Positions 1 to 8,548 are shown, counted from the first letter of the stretch. The stretch is 64,000 nucleotides of DNA from Winogradskya humida (GCF_016862215.1 NZ_BOMN01000080.1:21527-85526); one strand, 5' to 3'. Notes: generated by a model from the letters alone, not told the origin. Made by a program: numbers and translations.

Positions 1-1732
1 ACGGGGACAGGCCGTACAGGAACAGGCCCTGCAGCGCGACGACGCTGCCGAGATAGAGCAGGGTGTCGGTCAGCGGATGCGCCGTCCGACCCAGCAGGGG
101 CGCGGCGCCGAGGGCGGCACCGATCCCGATGTGCACCGCGAGCGCGGCCAGCATCGACCAGCAGAGCCAGCCGAAACGTTCGAAGCCGGCCAGCAGGAAC
201 GCGGAGTAGTAGGCGCCGCCCAGCACGACGTGCGCGGCGATCATCACCACGCCGGGTGCCGAGAGCCACCCGGTCAGGGCCAGCCCGGCCACCAGCACCA
301 GGCCCAGACCCGCCGGGACGGCCAGGCAGAGCAAGGTCTCCCGGGCGATGAGTACGCGCATCGCGCGCTGGAAGTCCTCGGGCCGGTGACTGAGCCGGGT
401 GATCCGGACCGCGGCGGCCCGGAATCCCTCGGCGCGCCACTCGACGAACCCCATGGCAAGGATCAGCGGGGCCACCGCGGCCGCGATGTCGAGCCTGTTC
501 AGCAGGTACGGCGCCTCGGCGTGCAGGAGCAGGGCGGCCGAGCACAGGCCGTACCACGTGACCCCGGCCAGACCGGGCAGCTGCAGGCGCAGCAACGGCA
601 ACCCGGACGCCTCCGCCACGTCGCCCCGGTTCCGGGTGAGCAGCAGCGCGGCGACGTAGGCGGCGGTCACCCCGGCAGCCGCGGTGACGAGCGCCGGGGT
701 CCGCAGGGCCGGGCCGGCCAGGAGGTACGCGCAGCCGAAGACGACCGCCGGCACCATGGTCAGCGCCTGGACGCCCTCGCGGCGGTAGAACACCAGCACC
801 GTGCCGGCCAGCTGATAGCCGAGCTGGCACATGGCGAGCACGACCAGCCCCCAGCCACCGCCGGTGACCGCCACCACGAGGAACCCGCACGCCGCACCTG
901 CGAACGGCGCACCCACGGTCGCGAAGCGCAGGAGCCGGGCGGCGGCCCGCGGGCGGTTGCCTCCGAGCAGCTTGTACGCGGCGAACGCGGCCGTCCCGGC
1001 GTACAGCCAGCCGAGCGCGCTGGCCAGGGTCAGCGCGAGCACCACCGACCGCTGCCCGAGCACGCCGAGCACCGCGGGGAACACCGCGCTGGGCAGGGCG
1101 TACAGCGGGCCGTGTGCGAGGACCCGGAGCCCGGCCCGCCACGTCCGCGGGGTGTCCGCCGCCGCCGGTTGTTCGAGGGGCGGGCCGAGCCGGCGGTAGA
1201 CCTCGACGGCGAGGGCGAACACGTCGGCGAAGCCGTACTCGACCTTGGCGCCGCGGTCGGTGAAGCCGTCCGATTCGAGGGCGGCGGCGACCTGCAGGGC
1301 GTCGACGGCGCGGGCCAGCTTGGGCCGCATCCGGTCGACGAGCTCCTCCAGGGGATCGTCGGAGATCCGGGGAAGAACGACGGTGTGGATCGGCGGGCCG
1401 CCCGCTGCCTTGTCCGCGCCGGCGGAGGTGCCGTCCGGCCGTGCGGGGCCCGCGGGGGCGCGGCGGGTCCGGCGTGACTGCGGCGGGATCGGGGGCCGGA
1501 TCACCTGGGTGTCGGAGTTGTCGGTCCGGTGCGCCCCGGCGGTGTTCGGCGCGGGCATGCGTACGGTCCGGTCGCCGACGTCCATGCGGACGGTCTCGTC
1601 CGGGAGCACGATGCGGGGGGTCTCGTCCGGAAGCTCGATGCGGGTGGTCTCGTCCGGAAGCTCGATGCGGACGGTCTTGTCGCCGATGTCGATCCGCACG
1701 GTCTCGGTGCCGGCCTCGTCGTTCACTGTCAC
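1..1732 (-). CDS. PelG-like multi-pass membrane protein (3' end beyond window)
   Basis: The minus-strand frame is open from a GTG at 1732 to the left edge (577 residues). The GTG overlaps the stop of the upstream PelF-like gene by 4 bp, so the two are translationally coupled. The N-terminal ~60 residues carry six degenerate 9-residue repeats of the type TVRIELPDE (nt ~1555-1720). A soluble ~110-residue segment follows, then many hydrophobic helices from about residue 170 onwards. In Pel-type systems PelF is paired with the 12-helix transporter PelG. Position and topology suggest that role (moving a polysaccharide across the membrane), but I recognise no diagnostic PelG motif and the end is missing. 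It could instead be another polysaccharide exporter. Confidence 0.6.
   Translation of the reverse strand, partial: MTVNDEAGTETVRIDIGDKTVRIELPDETTRIELPDETPRIVLPDETVRMDVGDRTVRMPAPNTAGAHRTDNSDTQVIRPPIPPQSRRTRRAPAGPARPDGTSAGADKAAGGPPIHTVVLPRISDDPLEELVDRMRPKLARAVDALQVAAALESDGFTDRGAKVEYGFADVFALAVEVYRRLGPPLEQPAAADTPRTWRAGLRVLAHGPLYALPSAVFPAVLGVLGQRSVVLALTLASALGWLYAGTAAFAAYKLLGGNRPRAAARLLRFATVGAPFAGAACGFLVVAVTGGGWGLVVLAMCQLGYQLAGTVLVFYRREGVQALTMVPAVVFGCAYLLAGPALRTPALVTAAAGVTAAYVAALLLTRNRGDVAEASGLPLLRLQLPGLAGVTWYGLCSAALLLHAEAPYLLNRLDIAAAVAPLILAMGFVEWRAEGFRAAAVRITRLSHRPEDFQRAMRVLIARETLLCLAVPAGLGLVLVAGLALTGWLSAPGVVMIAAHVVLGGAYYSAFLLAGFERFGWLCWSMLAALAVHIGIGAALGAAPLLGRTAHPLTDTLLYLGSVVALQGLFLYGLSP
1556..1722 (-). 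repeat. 27-bp in-frame tandem repeat coding for a 9-residue motif
   Basis: Successive units start with GGTCTCG/GGTCTTG on the plus strand at 1592, 1619, 1646 and 1673, a strict 27-bp period. More diverged units lie on both sides. Translated, they give TVRIELPDE, TTRIELPDE, TPRIVLPDE and TVRMDVGDR. The repeats lie in the hydrophilic N-terminus of the PelG-like membrane protein. Confidence 0.85.
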
Positions 1733-3282
1733 AGCTGCCCACCCGTGTAGAGACCCGAGGTGGCGGCGGAACGCTGCCGCGGCGGCCTGGCCCGGCCCTG
1801 CGCCGTGCCGCGCAGGTGCTCCGGCTGCTCGGCGGCACCGATCGGCGTCGCGAGTCCTTCGTAGACGTTGCGGTACATCTGCAGCGACTGGCTGAGGGTG
1901 AAGTGCTCGAGGACCCGGGCGCGTGCGGCGACGCCGAGCCGGAACCTCAGCTCGTCGTCGCGCAGCAGCTTGACGCAGGCCTCGGCGACGGCGGCGTGGT
2001 CGCGCGGGGCCACCACGATGCCGGTCTCCCCCACCGCCTCGGACACCCCGCCGACGTTCGTGCAGACCGTGGGCCGCCCGCAGGCCATGGCTTCGACCAC
2101 GGTGTACGGGAAGCCCTCGGAGATGCTGGTCAGCGCGACGATGCTGCCCGCGTGGTACGCGTCGACGGCGTTCCCGATGCGCCCCTCCAGCACCGCCGAG
2201 CCGGTGAGCCCGAGCTCCTCGATGAGCAGCTCGCAGGACTCGTGGTAGATCCGGTTCACGGCGGGCGTACCCCCGAAGATGCGCAACCGGGCCGCCGGGA
2301 TCTCCTTCTTCACCAGAGCGAATGCCCTGATCAGCGTGTGCAGGTCCTTGAGCGGGTCGATCCGGCCCATGAACGAGATCGTCGGCACCCCGGGCTCGCT
2401 GGTCGCCGCGGGGAACTCGGCCGGCTCGACGCCGTTGTACATGGTCCACATCCGGTCCGGGTCCGCGCCGTTGTGCAGCTGCCAGCGGCGGTTGTACGCC
2501 GAGTGCGGCGCGAGCACGTCGGTGATGAGGTACGCCGCCCCCGCGAGGGACCGGAAAAAGCTCAGCGCCAGCACGCGCACCGCGTGCGAGGCGTCGTCGT
2601 CCAGGTACGAGATGTAACGCTCCCGCAGGTAGATGCCGTGTTCGCTCATGACGATCGGGGTGCCGTAGCGCCACTTGGCCGCCATGGCCACGAGCGTGGA
2701 CAACCCGTTCATCGAGCAGTGGATGATGTCGGCCTGGACGACCGGGGCGCTCAGCGGCCGCAGCATGTGCTCGATCAGCCAGGCGGCCTGGATCGCGTCC
2801 GCCACGGTCGGCGCCGGGGACGTCTGCTCGACGCGCAGCTCACGCCACGCGTCGAGCATCATGCCCAGGGCCTCGTTCGACACGAGCGCGGCGCTGAGGT
2901 CCCCGCCGTCCGCGGCGTACTCGTAGAGCCCGCGCAGGGCGAGCAGGAACATGCTGCGGCTGACCGCGCCCTGCTCGGACAGCGTCGTCTCCAGCGGGGT
3001 GACCAGGGCGCGCAGGAACACCGCGTACGACTCGGTGAAAGCGGCCCCGGGTTGCTGGTTGTTGCGCCTGGGGTTGTCCGGCCCGCTCCCCCAGAGGGGG
3101 ATCGAGTGGACGTTGTCCAGGTTCACGGGCGGGGCGAAGACGGATTCCTCGCTGCCGTCCACGGTGAGCGCGACGACCTCCCAGCGGTAGTCCGGGATGC
3201 CTCGGATGAGCTGCTCACACCAGATGCTCACCCCGCCCATCGCGTAGGGGTACGTCCCCTCCGACACGAGTGCGACACGCAC
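1729..3282 (-). CDS. pelF: PelF-like family 4 glycosyltransferase (DUF3492)
   Basis: 517 residues. The start MRVALVSEGTYPYAMGGVS is the signature of the PelF/DUF3492 N-terminal domain, and SEHGIYLRERYISYL near residue 220 is also typical of PelF. The C-terminal half is a GT-B glycosyltransferase family 4 domain with ISEGFPYTVVEAMACGRP (donor-site E-x7-E region) near residue 405. PelF is the cytosolic nucleotide-sugar transferase that builds the Pel polymer. The start is GTG at 3282, with AAGGCGG upstream. It lies 31 bp after the secreted deacetylase gene and overlaps the next membrane-protein gene by 4 bp, so the three form an operon. Family assignment is firm; the sugar used is unknown. Confidence 0.88.
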   Translation of the reverse strand: MRVALVSEGTYPYAMGGVSIWCEQLIRGIPDYRWEVVALTVDGSEESVFAPPVNLDNVHSIPLWGSGPDNPRRNNQQPGAAFTESYAVFLRALVTPLETTLSEQGAVSRSMFLLALRGLYEYAADGGDLSAALVSNEALGMMLDAWRELRVEQTSPAPTVADAIQAAWLIEHMLRPLSAPVVQADIIHCSMNGLSTLVAMAAKWRYGTPIVMSEHGIYLRERYISYLDDDASHAVRVLALSFFRSLAGAAYLITDVLAPHSAYNRRWQLHNGADPDRMWTMYNGVEPAEFPAATSEPGVPTISFMGRIDPLKDLHTLIRAFALVKKEIPAARLRIFGGTPAVNRIYHESCELLIEELGLTGSAVLEGRIGNAVDAYHAGSIVALTSISEGFPYTVVEAMACGRPTVCTNVGGVSEAVGETGIVVAPRDHAAVAEACVKLLRDDELRFRLGVAARARVLEHFTLSQSLQMYRNVYEGLATPIGAAEQPEHLRGTAQGRARPPRQRSAATSGLYTGGQL

Positions 3283-3313
3283 TGGATTTCCGCCTTCCCC
3301 CCGTCCGCCGCGA

Positions 3314-5539
3314 TCAGGCCCGCGGAGCCGCGGTCACCGTCACGGCCGTGTTCGCCACGAGGGCGATCGGCGCCGAGACATCGCTGCCGTACGTGCTCGA
3401 CGTCGCCGCCGTCACGCCGCTGAGCTGCACCGTGCCGGTCAGCGGCGAGGTCACCGTGACCGTGCCGGTGGACCGGTCGTAGACCGGGTCGGCCCCGGCG
3501 GCCCGCTGCGCGAAGTGCGCGTTACGAACCGTCGTGTACGCGCCGAGCGAGGACCAGTCGAGGTTGATCAGCGGCGTCGCGTAGAGCGAGTCGTACTTGC
3601 CGACAACGCTCTCGGTCCAGTCCGTGAGCAGCGACTTACCGGCGTTGTAGTCCTTCACGTTCGCGATGTGGAAGGTGTGCGTGTTGATGCCACCCGACGC
3701 CACGTGCTGCAGCGCCACGCCGGCCTCGTAATCCACGATCTGCGCGTACGTGCGGTCGGTCGGCCAGTACGGGAAGCGGCCGTTCGGGCCGTAGAAGGAG
3801 TTGTAGAACGCGGTCTCCTCCTCCGGCGTGGTGACGTGGTACGCGATGTTGGTCGGCCAGTCCGGCACCACCGACAGGCTCGTCTCCAGGGGGTGCACGA
3901 TGCTGGTGTTGAAGTTCGCCGGCACGTGGCTCGCGAACGAGAAGTTGCCGTGCAGGTACTTCACCCCGAGGTCCTTGGCCGCCTGCAGCAGGTTCGGGTT
4001 CGAGCCTGCCAGGCCGTGATCGACGGGTACGCCGGTGTCGTCGTCGGGGTCGGTCGTGTAGACGCCGAGCCCGGAGTACTCCGGGGTCTTCAGCACGTCG
4101 TTCGGCGTCGAGATGCCCGCGGCGGTGGCAGCCGTACGGTTATCGTTGATCTCGCCGTAGGTCGTGGCGTAGTTGGTGGTGTTCAGCTCGTAGTGGTTGA
4201 GCGTGTGGTTCAGCCACCGGAAGTCGTTCTTGAGGCACTTGCTGGTCGCCGTCAGCTCGGTCGCCCCGCCGTTCGGGCTGCACGTGCTGCCCGCGAACGG
4301 GTCGATGTCCGCGCCGTTGAGGGCCAGGTTGTAGGTGAACCCGGACGCCTGCGGGTGCGCGGTGCGCAGCGCGGCCTGCTTGTCCTTGAGGTTGACCATG
4401 TCGTGCGCGGAGACCTGGTAGCCCGGCGTGTACTCGACGTGACCGTCCGGGTAGTAGTGGTCCGAGGTGTTGAACCAGTCGTCGACGTCGACGTTGAGGT
4501 AGTGCCGCTGCTCGCCGAGGAACATGCCCTTGGTCGCCCACCGCACCACGCCGTAGACCAGCAGGTCCGACTGCAGCAGGTACTGGTTCAGCGTGAACGT
4601 CAGCGCGAGCCGCTCCCGGCCGTCGGTCGACGTCGTCCGCACCCCGAGCACGTTCGTGCCGTCGGTCAGCGTGGAGTCGGCGCTGCAACCCGCGGCGATC
4701 GAGGTCTTGTAGACGTACGACTGCACCACCGGGATCGTGGCGCTCGCCTTCAGGTAGTCGAACACCCCGGCACCCGCCGCGGTGAAGTTCACGTTCAGCG
4801 GGGTGTCACCGACCGAGGTCTCCCCGGCGGAGCGCAGGCAGTAGTCCTCGGGCCAGGTGCCGTAGCTGGTGTAGAGCGCGGCCTGGCGGACACCGAAGTT
4901 CCGCTCGTACGCCCAGAGGATGTTCCACTCGCCGCTCTCGAGGCCGTTGAGGTAGGCACCCCCGGACGAGTAGACCAGCATGCTGTTGGTCAGCAGGACC
5001 GCGTTGTACTTGCCGACGCCGTCCGCGCGCACCAGCGTGCCGGTGGTCAGCGTCGTGTCGGCCGAGTAGAGCACGTCGTAGGCCGCACCGAGTCGGTCCA
5101 ATGTGGCCTTGTAGGTGGCGACACCGAAGTCGTTGGTGTCGGTGGCGATGATCAGCGAGCGCAGGGCGACCTGGTCGTTGACGCCTGCCACCGCGGCAGC
5201 CTTCGCCGGGGCCTTGCCGGGCGTGGTCACGGCGACCTTGCCGGTGCGCTTCGGCAGCGGCGCGGGCGGGGTGACCCGCGGCTGGGCGACCTGGCCGTAA
5301 CCCGGGACGCTGGGCGCGGTTCCGGCGGGAGCGCGCAACTCGGCCTGGGTTTGAGCGCGCAGTGCGGCCTGGGTTTGAGCGCGCAGTGCGGCCTGGGTTT
5401 GAGTGTGCTGGGCCGGCTGGGCGCCGGCCGGTGTCGGCGCGGCGGCCACGAGGGCACCGGCGCACAGCACGGCGAAGAGGGAGCGGATCCCCCGTCGTTG
5501 GACGATCACTCGTCGTTGGACGAGACGAGCAGGAGCCAT
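3314..5539 (-). CDS. Secreted polysaccharide deacetylase, CE18/Agd3-like
   Basis: 741 residues from the ATG at 5539, chosen because GGAGGA sits 8 nt upstream and a Sec signal peptide (ending ...PTPAGA) begins there. A longer open frame extends upstream without a ribosome site. Three 8-residue repeats QTQAALRA follow the signal. The catalytic part resembles the Agd3/PelA-type deacetylases: VDVDDWFN (~residue 360) could supply the metal-binding Asp pair, HTLNH (~residue 450) the metal-binding histidines, and HTFHIANVKDY (~residue 655) a late histidine motif. Such enzymes remove acetyl groups from N-acetylgalactosamine-rich polymers outside the cell. It is the first gene of the Pel-like operon. 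The subfamily assignment is from memory of motifs; a role in exopolysaccharide is likely. Confidence 0.75.
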   Translation of the reverse strand: MAPARLVQRRVIVQRRGIRSLFAVLCAGALVAAAPTPAGAQPAQHTQTQAALRAQTQAALRAQTQAELRAPAGTAPSVPGYGQVAQPRVTPPAPLPKRTGKVAVTTPGKAPAKAAAVAGVNDQVALRSLIIATDTNDFGVATYKATLDRLGAAYDVLYSADTTLTTGTLVRADGVGKYNAVLLTNSMLVYSSGGAYLNGLESGEWNILWAYERNFGVRQAALYTSYGTWPEDYCLRSAGETSVGDTPLNVNFTAAGAGVFDYLKASATIPVVQSYVYKTSIAAGCSADSTLTDGTNVLGVRTTSTDGRERLALTFTLNQYLLQSDLLVYGVVRWATKGMFLGEQRHYLNVDVDDWFNTSDHYYPDGHVEYTPGYQVSAHDMVNLKDKQAALRTAHPQASGFTYNLALNGADIDPFAGSTCSPNGGATELTATSKCLKNDFRWLNHTLNHYELNTTNYATTYGEINDNRTAATAAGISTPNDVLKTPEYSGLGVYTTDPDDDTGVPVDHGLAGSNPNLLQAAKDLGVKYLHGNFSFASHVPANFNTSIVHPLETSLSVVPDWPTNIAYHVTTPEEETAFYNSFYGPNGRFPYWPTDRTYAQIVDYEAGVALQHVASGGINTHTFHIANVKDYNAGKSLLTDWTESVVGKYDSLYATPLINLDWSSLGAYTTVRNAHFAQRAAGADPVYDRSTGTVTVTSPLTGTVQLSGVTAATSSTYGSDVSAPIALVANTAVTVTAAPRA
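5333..5405 (-). repeat. 24-bp in-frame repeat (QTQAALRA x3)
   Basis: Three near-identical 24-bp units code for QTQAALRA, QTQAALRA and QTQAELRA directly after the signal peptide of the deacetylase, forming a short linker. Confidence 0.85.
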
Positions 5540-6165
5540 CGAGCGTCCTCCACAGCAGAGACGACAGAAACGTAAGAACGGTGCGGTGCATGCTCGCGAG
5601 GCCGGCGAGGATGGCGGGCCGACGGCGAGTCTAAGCAAGATTTAAGGATCACCGAGGCCGCATTCGGGTGTCCCCAGATTGACTATTGGTGCGGTTGACT
5701 CTGGATCGTCCCTGGTGATAGCACCCGAAACCCCGGAGCGCCGTAACACCGTCCGCAAAGTCGTCCCCATGGACCTGACTTGCGAATCTCCTATGCCTTT
5801 CGTAATGCGCCATTAACATTCGGCCGGGCCGCCGGTACGACATCGGAGATCATCACTGTGTGTGATCCGCTGCCCTAATGTCCACATAGGGCACGGTTCA
5901 CACGAAGCGACGGATCTGCGAGGTTACCTCCGGGCAGCACAAACAGTCCGAAGTGGATTGCGGGCGCAACACGACCGTAAATCGCGGGTTCAGCCCGGGA
6001 ACGGGAACCATTTCCCCAAGGTTCTCCGGACCACCCCGAATGGATCATCGCGTTACCCGCAAGAAATCTCCACCGAACGGCCACAATTATCGGCCACACG
6101 GCGGTTTACCGCCACTCGTGACGCATTCGCAGGACAGTTATCAGTCAACGTTGTTCGATGAGACC
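5540..6165. other. Divergent intergenic region, no gene seen
   Basis: The 626 bp between the minus-strand deacetylase and the plus-strand nitronate monooxygenase are less GC-rich than the flanks and must hold both promoters. I looked for cyclic-di-GMP or other riboswitch signatures and tRNA genes on both strands and recognised none. Short open frames here have no ribosome sites or conserved character. Confidence 0.5.
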
Positions 6166-7191
6166 ATGACGCTGACAACCGCGTTCACGCGGATGACCGG
6201 AGCGCGCCACCCCATCGCCCTCGCCCCGATGGGCGGAACGGCGGGCGGCGCACTCGCCGCCGCCGTCGCCCGCGGAGGCGGCCTCGGACTGCTGGGCGCG
6301 GGCGGCGGGGAGCGGGAGTGGCTCGCCCGCGAACTCCCCCTCGCAGCCGCCGGCCCCGGCCCCTGGGGCGCCGGCTTCCTGACCTGGGCGACCGGCACCG
6401 CGGCGGTCGAGCACGTCCTCTCGTTCCGGCCGGGGGCGGTGATGTTCTCCTTCGGCGACCCCACCCCGTTCACCAGCCTCGTCCACACCGCCGGTGCCGT
6501 GCTCATGATCCAGGTGACCGGCCTGGACGAGGCCCGCCGAGCCAGAGACCTCGGCGCCGCCATCATCGTGGCCCAGGGCACCGAGAGCGGCGGCCACGGC
6601 GCCCGGCACGGACGCTCGACCCTCCCGTTCGTCCCGGCGGTGGTCGACCTCGTGGCACCGGTCCCGGTGCTGGCCGCCGGCGGCATAGCGGACGGCCGCG
6701 GCGTCGCCGCGGCCCTGGCCCTCGGCGCGGCGGGCGCCCTCCTCGGCACCCGCTTCCAGGCGACCCGGGAGAGCCTGGCCGACCCGTCAGCCGTCGCGGC
6801 GATCATCGCGGGCCGCGCGGAGGACACCGAGCGAAGCCGCATCCTGGACATCGCCCGGGACTCCCCCTGGCCGTCCGCCTACACAGCCCGGACCCTCGGC
6901 CACCCGCTCCTCGACCATTGGCGCGACCGCGAGGCCGCCCTCACCGCCGACCCGCACGCCAAACAGTCCTACCGCGACGCCGTCGACCGAGGCGAGCTAC
7001 CCGCCCAGCCAATCTGGGCCGGCGAGTCCACCGACCTCATCACCGACCACCCATCCGCCGCCGACCTCGTCGAGTCCCTGGCCGCCCAGGCCGAGACCGC
7101 CCTCCGCCAGGCCGCTCCCCAGCCCGACGGCCCTCCGGCCAAGGCCGGCCGCGAGCCCACACAGGGCACGGACGATCCCGCCCCGGCCTGA
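6166..7191 (+). CDS. Nitronate monooxygenase family protein (FMN TIM barrel)
   Basis: 341 residues from ATG 6166. An upstream-extended frame looks non-coding. The N-terminus holds HPIALAPMGGTAGGALAAAV, the usual opening of the 2-nitropropane dioxygenase/nitronate monooxygenase fold. AAIIVAQGTESGGHG (~residues 127-141) is the family's substrate/FMN loop with the catalytic-position histidine. VPVLAAGGIADGRGVAAAL and GALLGTRF are the FMN phosphate-binding strands. Members oxidise alkyl nitronates such as propionate-3-nitronate, or act as related FMN oxidoreductases. The gene is monocistronic: the deacetylase diverges on one side and a tandem repeat array follows. The Shine-Dalgarno is weak. Family is secure, substrate is not. 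Confidence 0.85.
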   Translation: MTLTTAFTRMTGARHPIALAPMGGTAGGALAAAVARGGGLGLLGAGGGEREWLARELPLAAAGPGPWGAGFLTWATGTAAVEHVLSFRPGAVMFSFGDPTPFTSLVHTAGAVLMIQVTGLDEARRARDLGAAIIVAQGTESGGHGARHGRSTLPFVPAVVDLVAPVPVLAAGGIADGRGVAAALALGAAGALLGTRFQATRESLADPSAVAAIIAGRAEDTERSRILDIARDSPWPSAYTARTLGHPLLDHWRDREAALTADPHAKQSYRDAVDRGELPAQPIWAGESTDLITDHPSAADLVESLAAQAETALRQAAPQPDGPPAKAGREPTQGTDDPAPA

Positions 7192-7226
7192 ATACCGGCC
7201 GCCCCGGGGGTCGGTGCTCGCCCTGA

Positions 7227-7510
7227 AGAGCAGCGCTCACCGCAGAGAGCAACGCACCCTCCCAGAACCGCCATCCTCCAGCCCCGGAGAGCAGCGCTCA
7301 CCTCGGAGAGCAACGCACTGCCTCAGAACCAGCGCCCCCATCCCAGAGAGCAGTGCTCACCGCAGAGAGCAACGCACTGCCTCAGAACCAGCGCCCCCAC
7401 CCCAGAGAGCAGCGCTCACCGCAGAGAGCAACGCACCCTTCCAGGAACGGCACACCCCGCCCGCCGAGAGCAGCGCTCATTCCGGGAATCACCGCCCACC
7501 TTGGAGAGCA
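7227..7510. repeat. 59-61-bp tandem repeat array
   Basis: Units start with AGAGCAGCGCTCAC near 7227, 7288, 7347, 7406 and 7466, with a last partial unit at 7503. Each contains a second GAGAGCAACGCAC element about 20 bp on. The core GAGCnnnGCTC is an inverted repeat. The array begins 35 bp after the stop of the nitronate monooxygenase gene and ends at the stop of the phosphodiesterase pseudogene. The period is not a multiple of three and no gene crosses it. Confidence 0.85.
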
Positions 7511-7513
7511 GTG

Positions 7514-7840
7514 TCAGTAGGCGAGGACGGCGCCCGCTCCGGAGACGGCGACCGAGTGCGTCGCCCAGCCGTCGCCGGCGGGGGCGTTGTGCAGGAAGGT
7601 GGCCGGCTCGATCAGGTAGCCCGGCGGTTGCGCGTCGTGCAGGCGCAGCGCGGTCTGGCGGTAGGTCGCCGGGGCGACGCTGACCAGCGTCCCCGCCCAA
7701 GGCACCGCGATGGTCCGGTGGACGTGCCCGGCCAGGACCCGCGGTGCAGGGCGGTCGCCGGAGCCGCGGCGAGCGGGGCGGCAGGCAGGTGCGGGTCACT
7801 CAGAAGGCAGGTGCGGGTCACTCAGATGCGCGATGAGCAT
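7514..7840 (-). pseudogene. Decayed CpdA/Icc-type metallophosphoesterase
   Basis: The minus strand begins MLIAHLSDPHLP (first metal motif DxH). It reaches a stop after 14 codons because a 21-bp stretch is repeated with a 22-bp period (plus-strand copies at 7783-7803 and 7805-7825). In another frame the C-terminus continues as VLAGHVHRTIAVPWAGTLVS (last metal motif GHxH) to a tail ending AGAVLAY. The middle of the enzyme, with the GDxxD and GNHD motifs, is missing. The normal family length is about 270-300 residues; only the two ends remain here. It was probably a cyclic-nucleotide or broad-range phosphodiesterase, and it is now certainly inactive. Confidence 0.85.
7783..7825. repeat. 21-bp direct duplication disrupting the phosphodiesterase
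   Basis: Two identical 21-bp copies (7783-7803 and 7805-7825) are separated by one A. The 22-bp shift breaks the reading frame of the phosphodiesterase remnant. Confidence 0.9.
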
Positions 7841-7926
7841 GGCCCGATGGCAGGGACGGGTGAAACCGTTCCCGCCGAGCGCGGATCGGACACCCGGCGG
7901 GAACGGTGGCTCAGGCGGGCGGTGGG

Positions 7927-8244
7927 TCAGGCGGGCGGTGGGTCCGCGAGGGGCCAGCCGCCGGCGGCGAGGTGGGCGGAGACGCGTACGACGTCCTCGG
8001 GGGTGGCGTCCTGCAGCACCGAGCCGGAGATCATCGCCTCGATGTCCTCGGCGGTGATGGGGTCGGCGCCTTCCGGGGATTGCTTGGCGAGGTCGATGGC
8101 GATCTGGCGTACCTCGTCCTCGGTGAGCTTGCGGCGCAGGACGCCGAGCAGGGCGACGTAGTCCTGCCGCGGGACGCCCGTCGGGTAGCCCGCGCGCAGC
8201 CACTCGACGGCGCGGGTCATGAAATTCGACCGTGATTCGGTCAT
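7927..8244 (-). CDS. DUF3349 protein (Rv0543c-like)
   Basis: 105 residues, MTESRSNFMTRAVEWLRAGY at the start. The segment WLRAGYPTGVPRQDYVALL, followed by LTEDEVRQIA, is typical of the DUF3349 family of small helical actinobacterial proteins. It follows the small membrane-protein gene by 4 bp and therefore lies in the pit operon. As I recall, the same order (pitA, membrane protein, DUF3349) occurs in Mycobacterium tuberculosis as Rv0545c-Rv0544c-Rv0543c. A second in-frame ATG nine codons in could be the true start. The molecular role is unknown; synteny suggests a link with phosphate uptake. Confidence 0.82.
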   Translation of the reverse strand: MTESRSNFMTRAVEWLRAGYPTGVPRQDYVALLGVLRRKLTEDEVRQIAIDLAKQSPEGADPITAEDIEAMISGSVLQDATPEDVVRVSAHLAAGGWPLADPPPA

Positions 8245-8248
8245 GGCC

Positions 8249-8548
8249 TCACTTGTCCACGATCGTCGGGAACACGTGCTCGAAGCTCAGCGCCTTGCCG
8301 AGGCCGCTGGCCACGATGAACGTGATACCCAGGACGACGCCGAGCAACACGATCGCGAACAGGACCCAGCCGAGAACCTTGCCCAGCGCGTGCGGAGCCG
8401 CTCCGGCGGTTGCCTCGGCGCTGCCGCCGTCACCCCAGGCGAGGGTGCGGATGCCGAGGGCGAACAGGGCCGGCAGGCCGGCACCGAGGATCAGACCCGC
8501 CGCCAGGACCTTCCACGCGCCCTCGAGGGCGAAACCCAGGTTGTGCAT
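8249..8548 (-). CDS. Small membrane protein of the pit operon (Rv0544c-like)
   Basis: 99 residues with two or three hydrophobic segments: LAAGLILGAGLPALFALGI near residue 15 and VLGWVLFAIVLLGVVLGITF near residue 57. A short Ala/Gly-rich hydrophilic loop separates them, and the C-terminus is ...FPTIVDK. It sits 12 bp after the phosphate permease gene and 4 bp before the DUF3349 gene. Position matches the uncharacterised membrane protein between pitA and the DUF3349 gene in mycobacteria. No enzymatic motif is visible; an accessory role for the permease is an inference from gene order. Confidence 0.75.
   Translation of the reverse strand: MHNLGFALEGAWKVLAAGLILGAGLPALFALGIRTLAWGDGGSAEATAGAAPHALGKVLGWVLFAIVLLGVVLGITFIVASGLGKALSFEHVFPTIVDK

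Noticed and set aside
77..3423. Long plus-strand open frames opposite the PelG-like and PelF-like genes
   Set aside because: They are antisense shadows of GC-rich genes: His/Arg/Gly/Asp-rich composition, no ribosome sites, no recognisable domains, while the minus strand carries clear PelF motifs.
3515..5575. 686-codon plus-strand frame opposite the deacetylase
   Set aside because: Val/Arg/Gly-rich shadow. The minus frame has a signal peptide, ribosome site and metal-binding motifs.
5640..5860. Possible c-di-GMP riboswitch upstream of the deacetylase
   Set aside because: No match to the conserved GEMM core; only ordinary intergenic sequence recognised.
5975..6010. Possible tRNA T-arm (GCGGGTTCAGCCCG)
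   Set aside because: The loop does not match TTCRANY, and no acceptor or anticodon arms could be paired around it.
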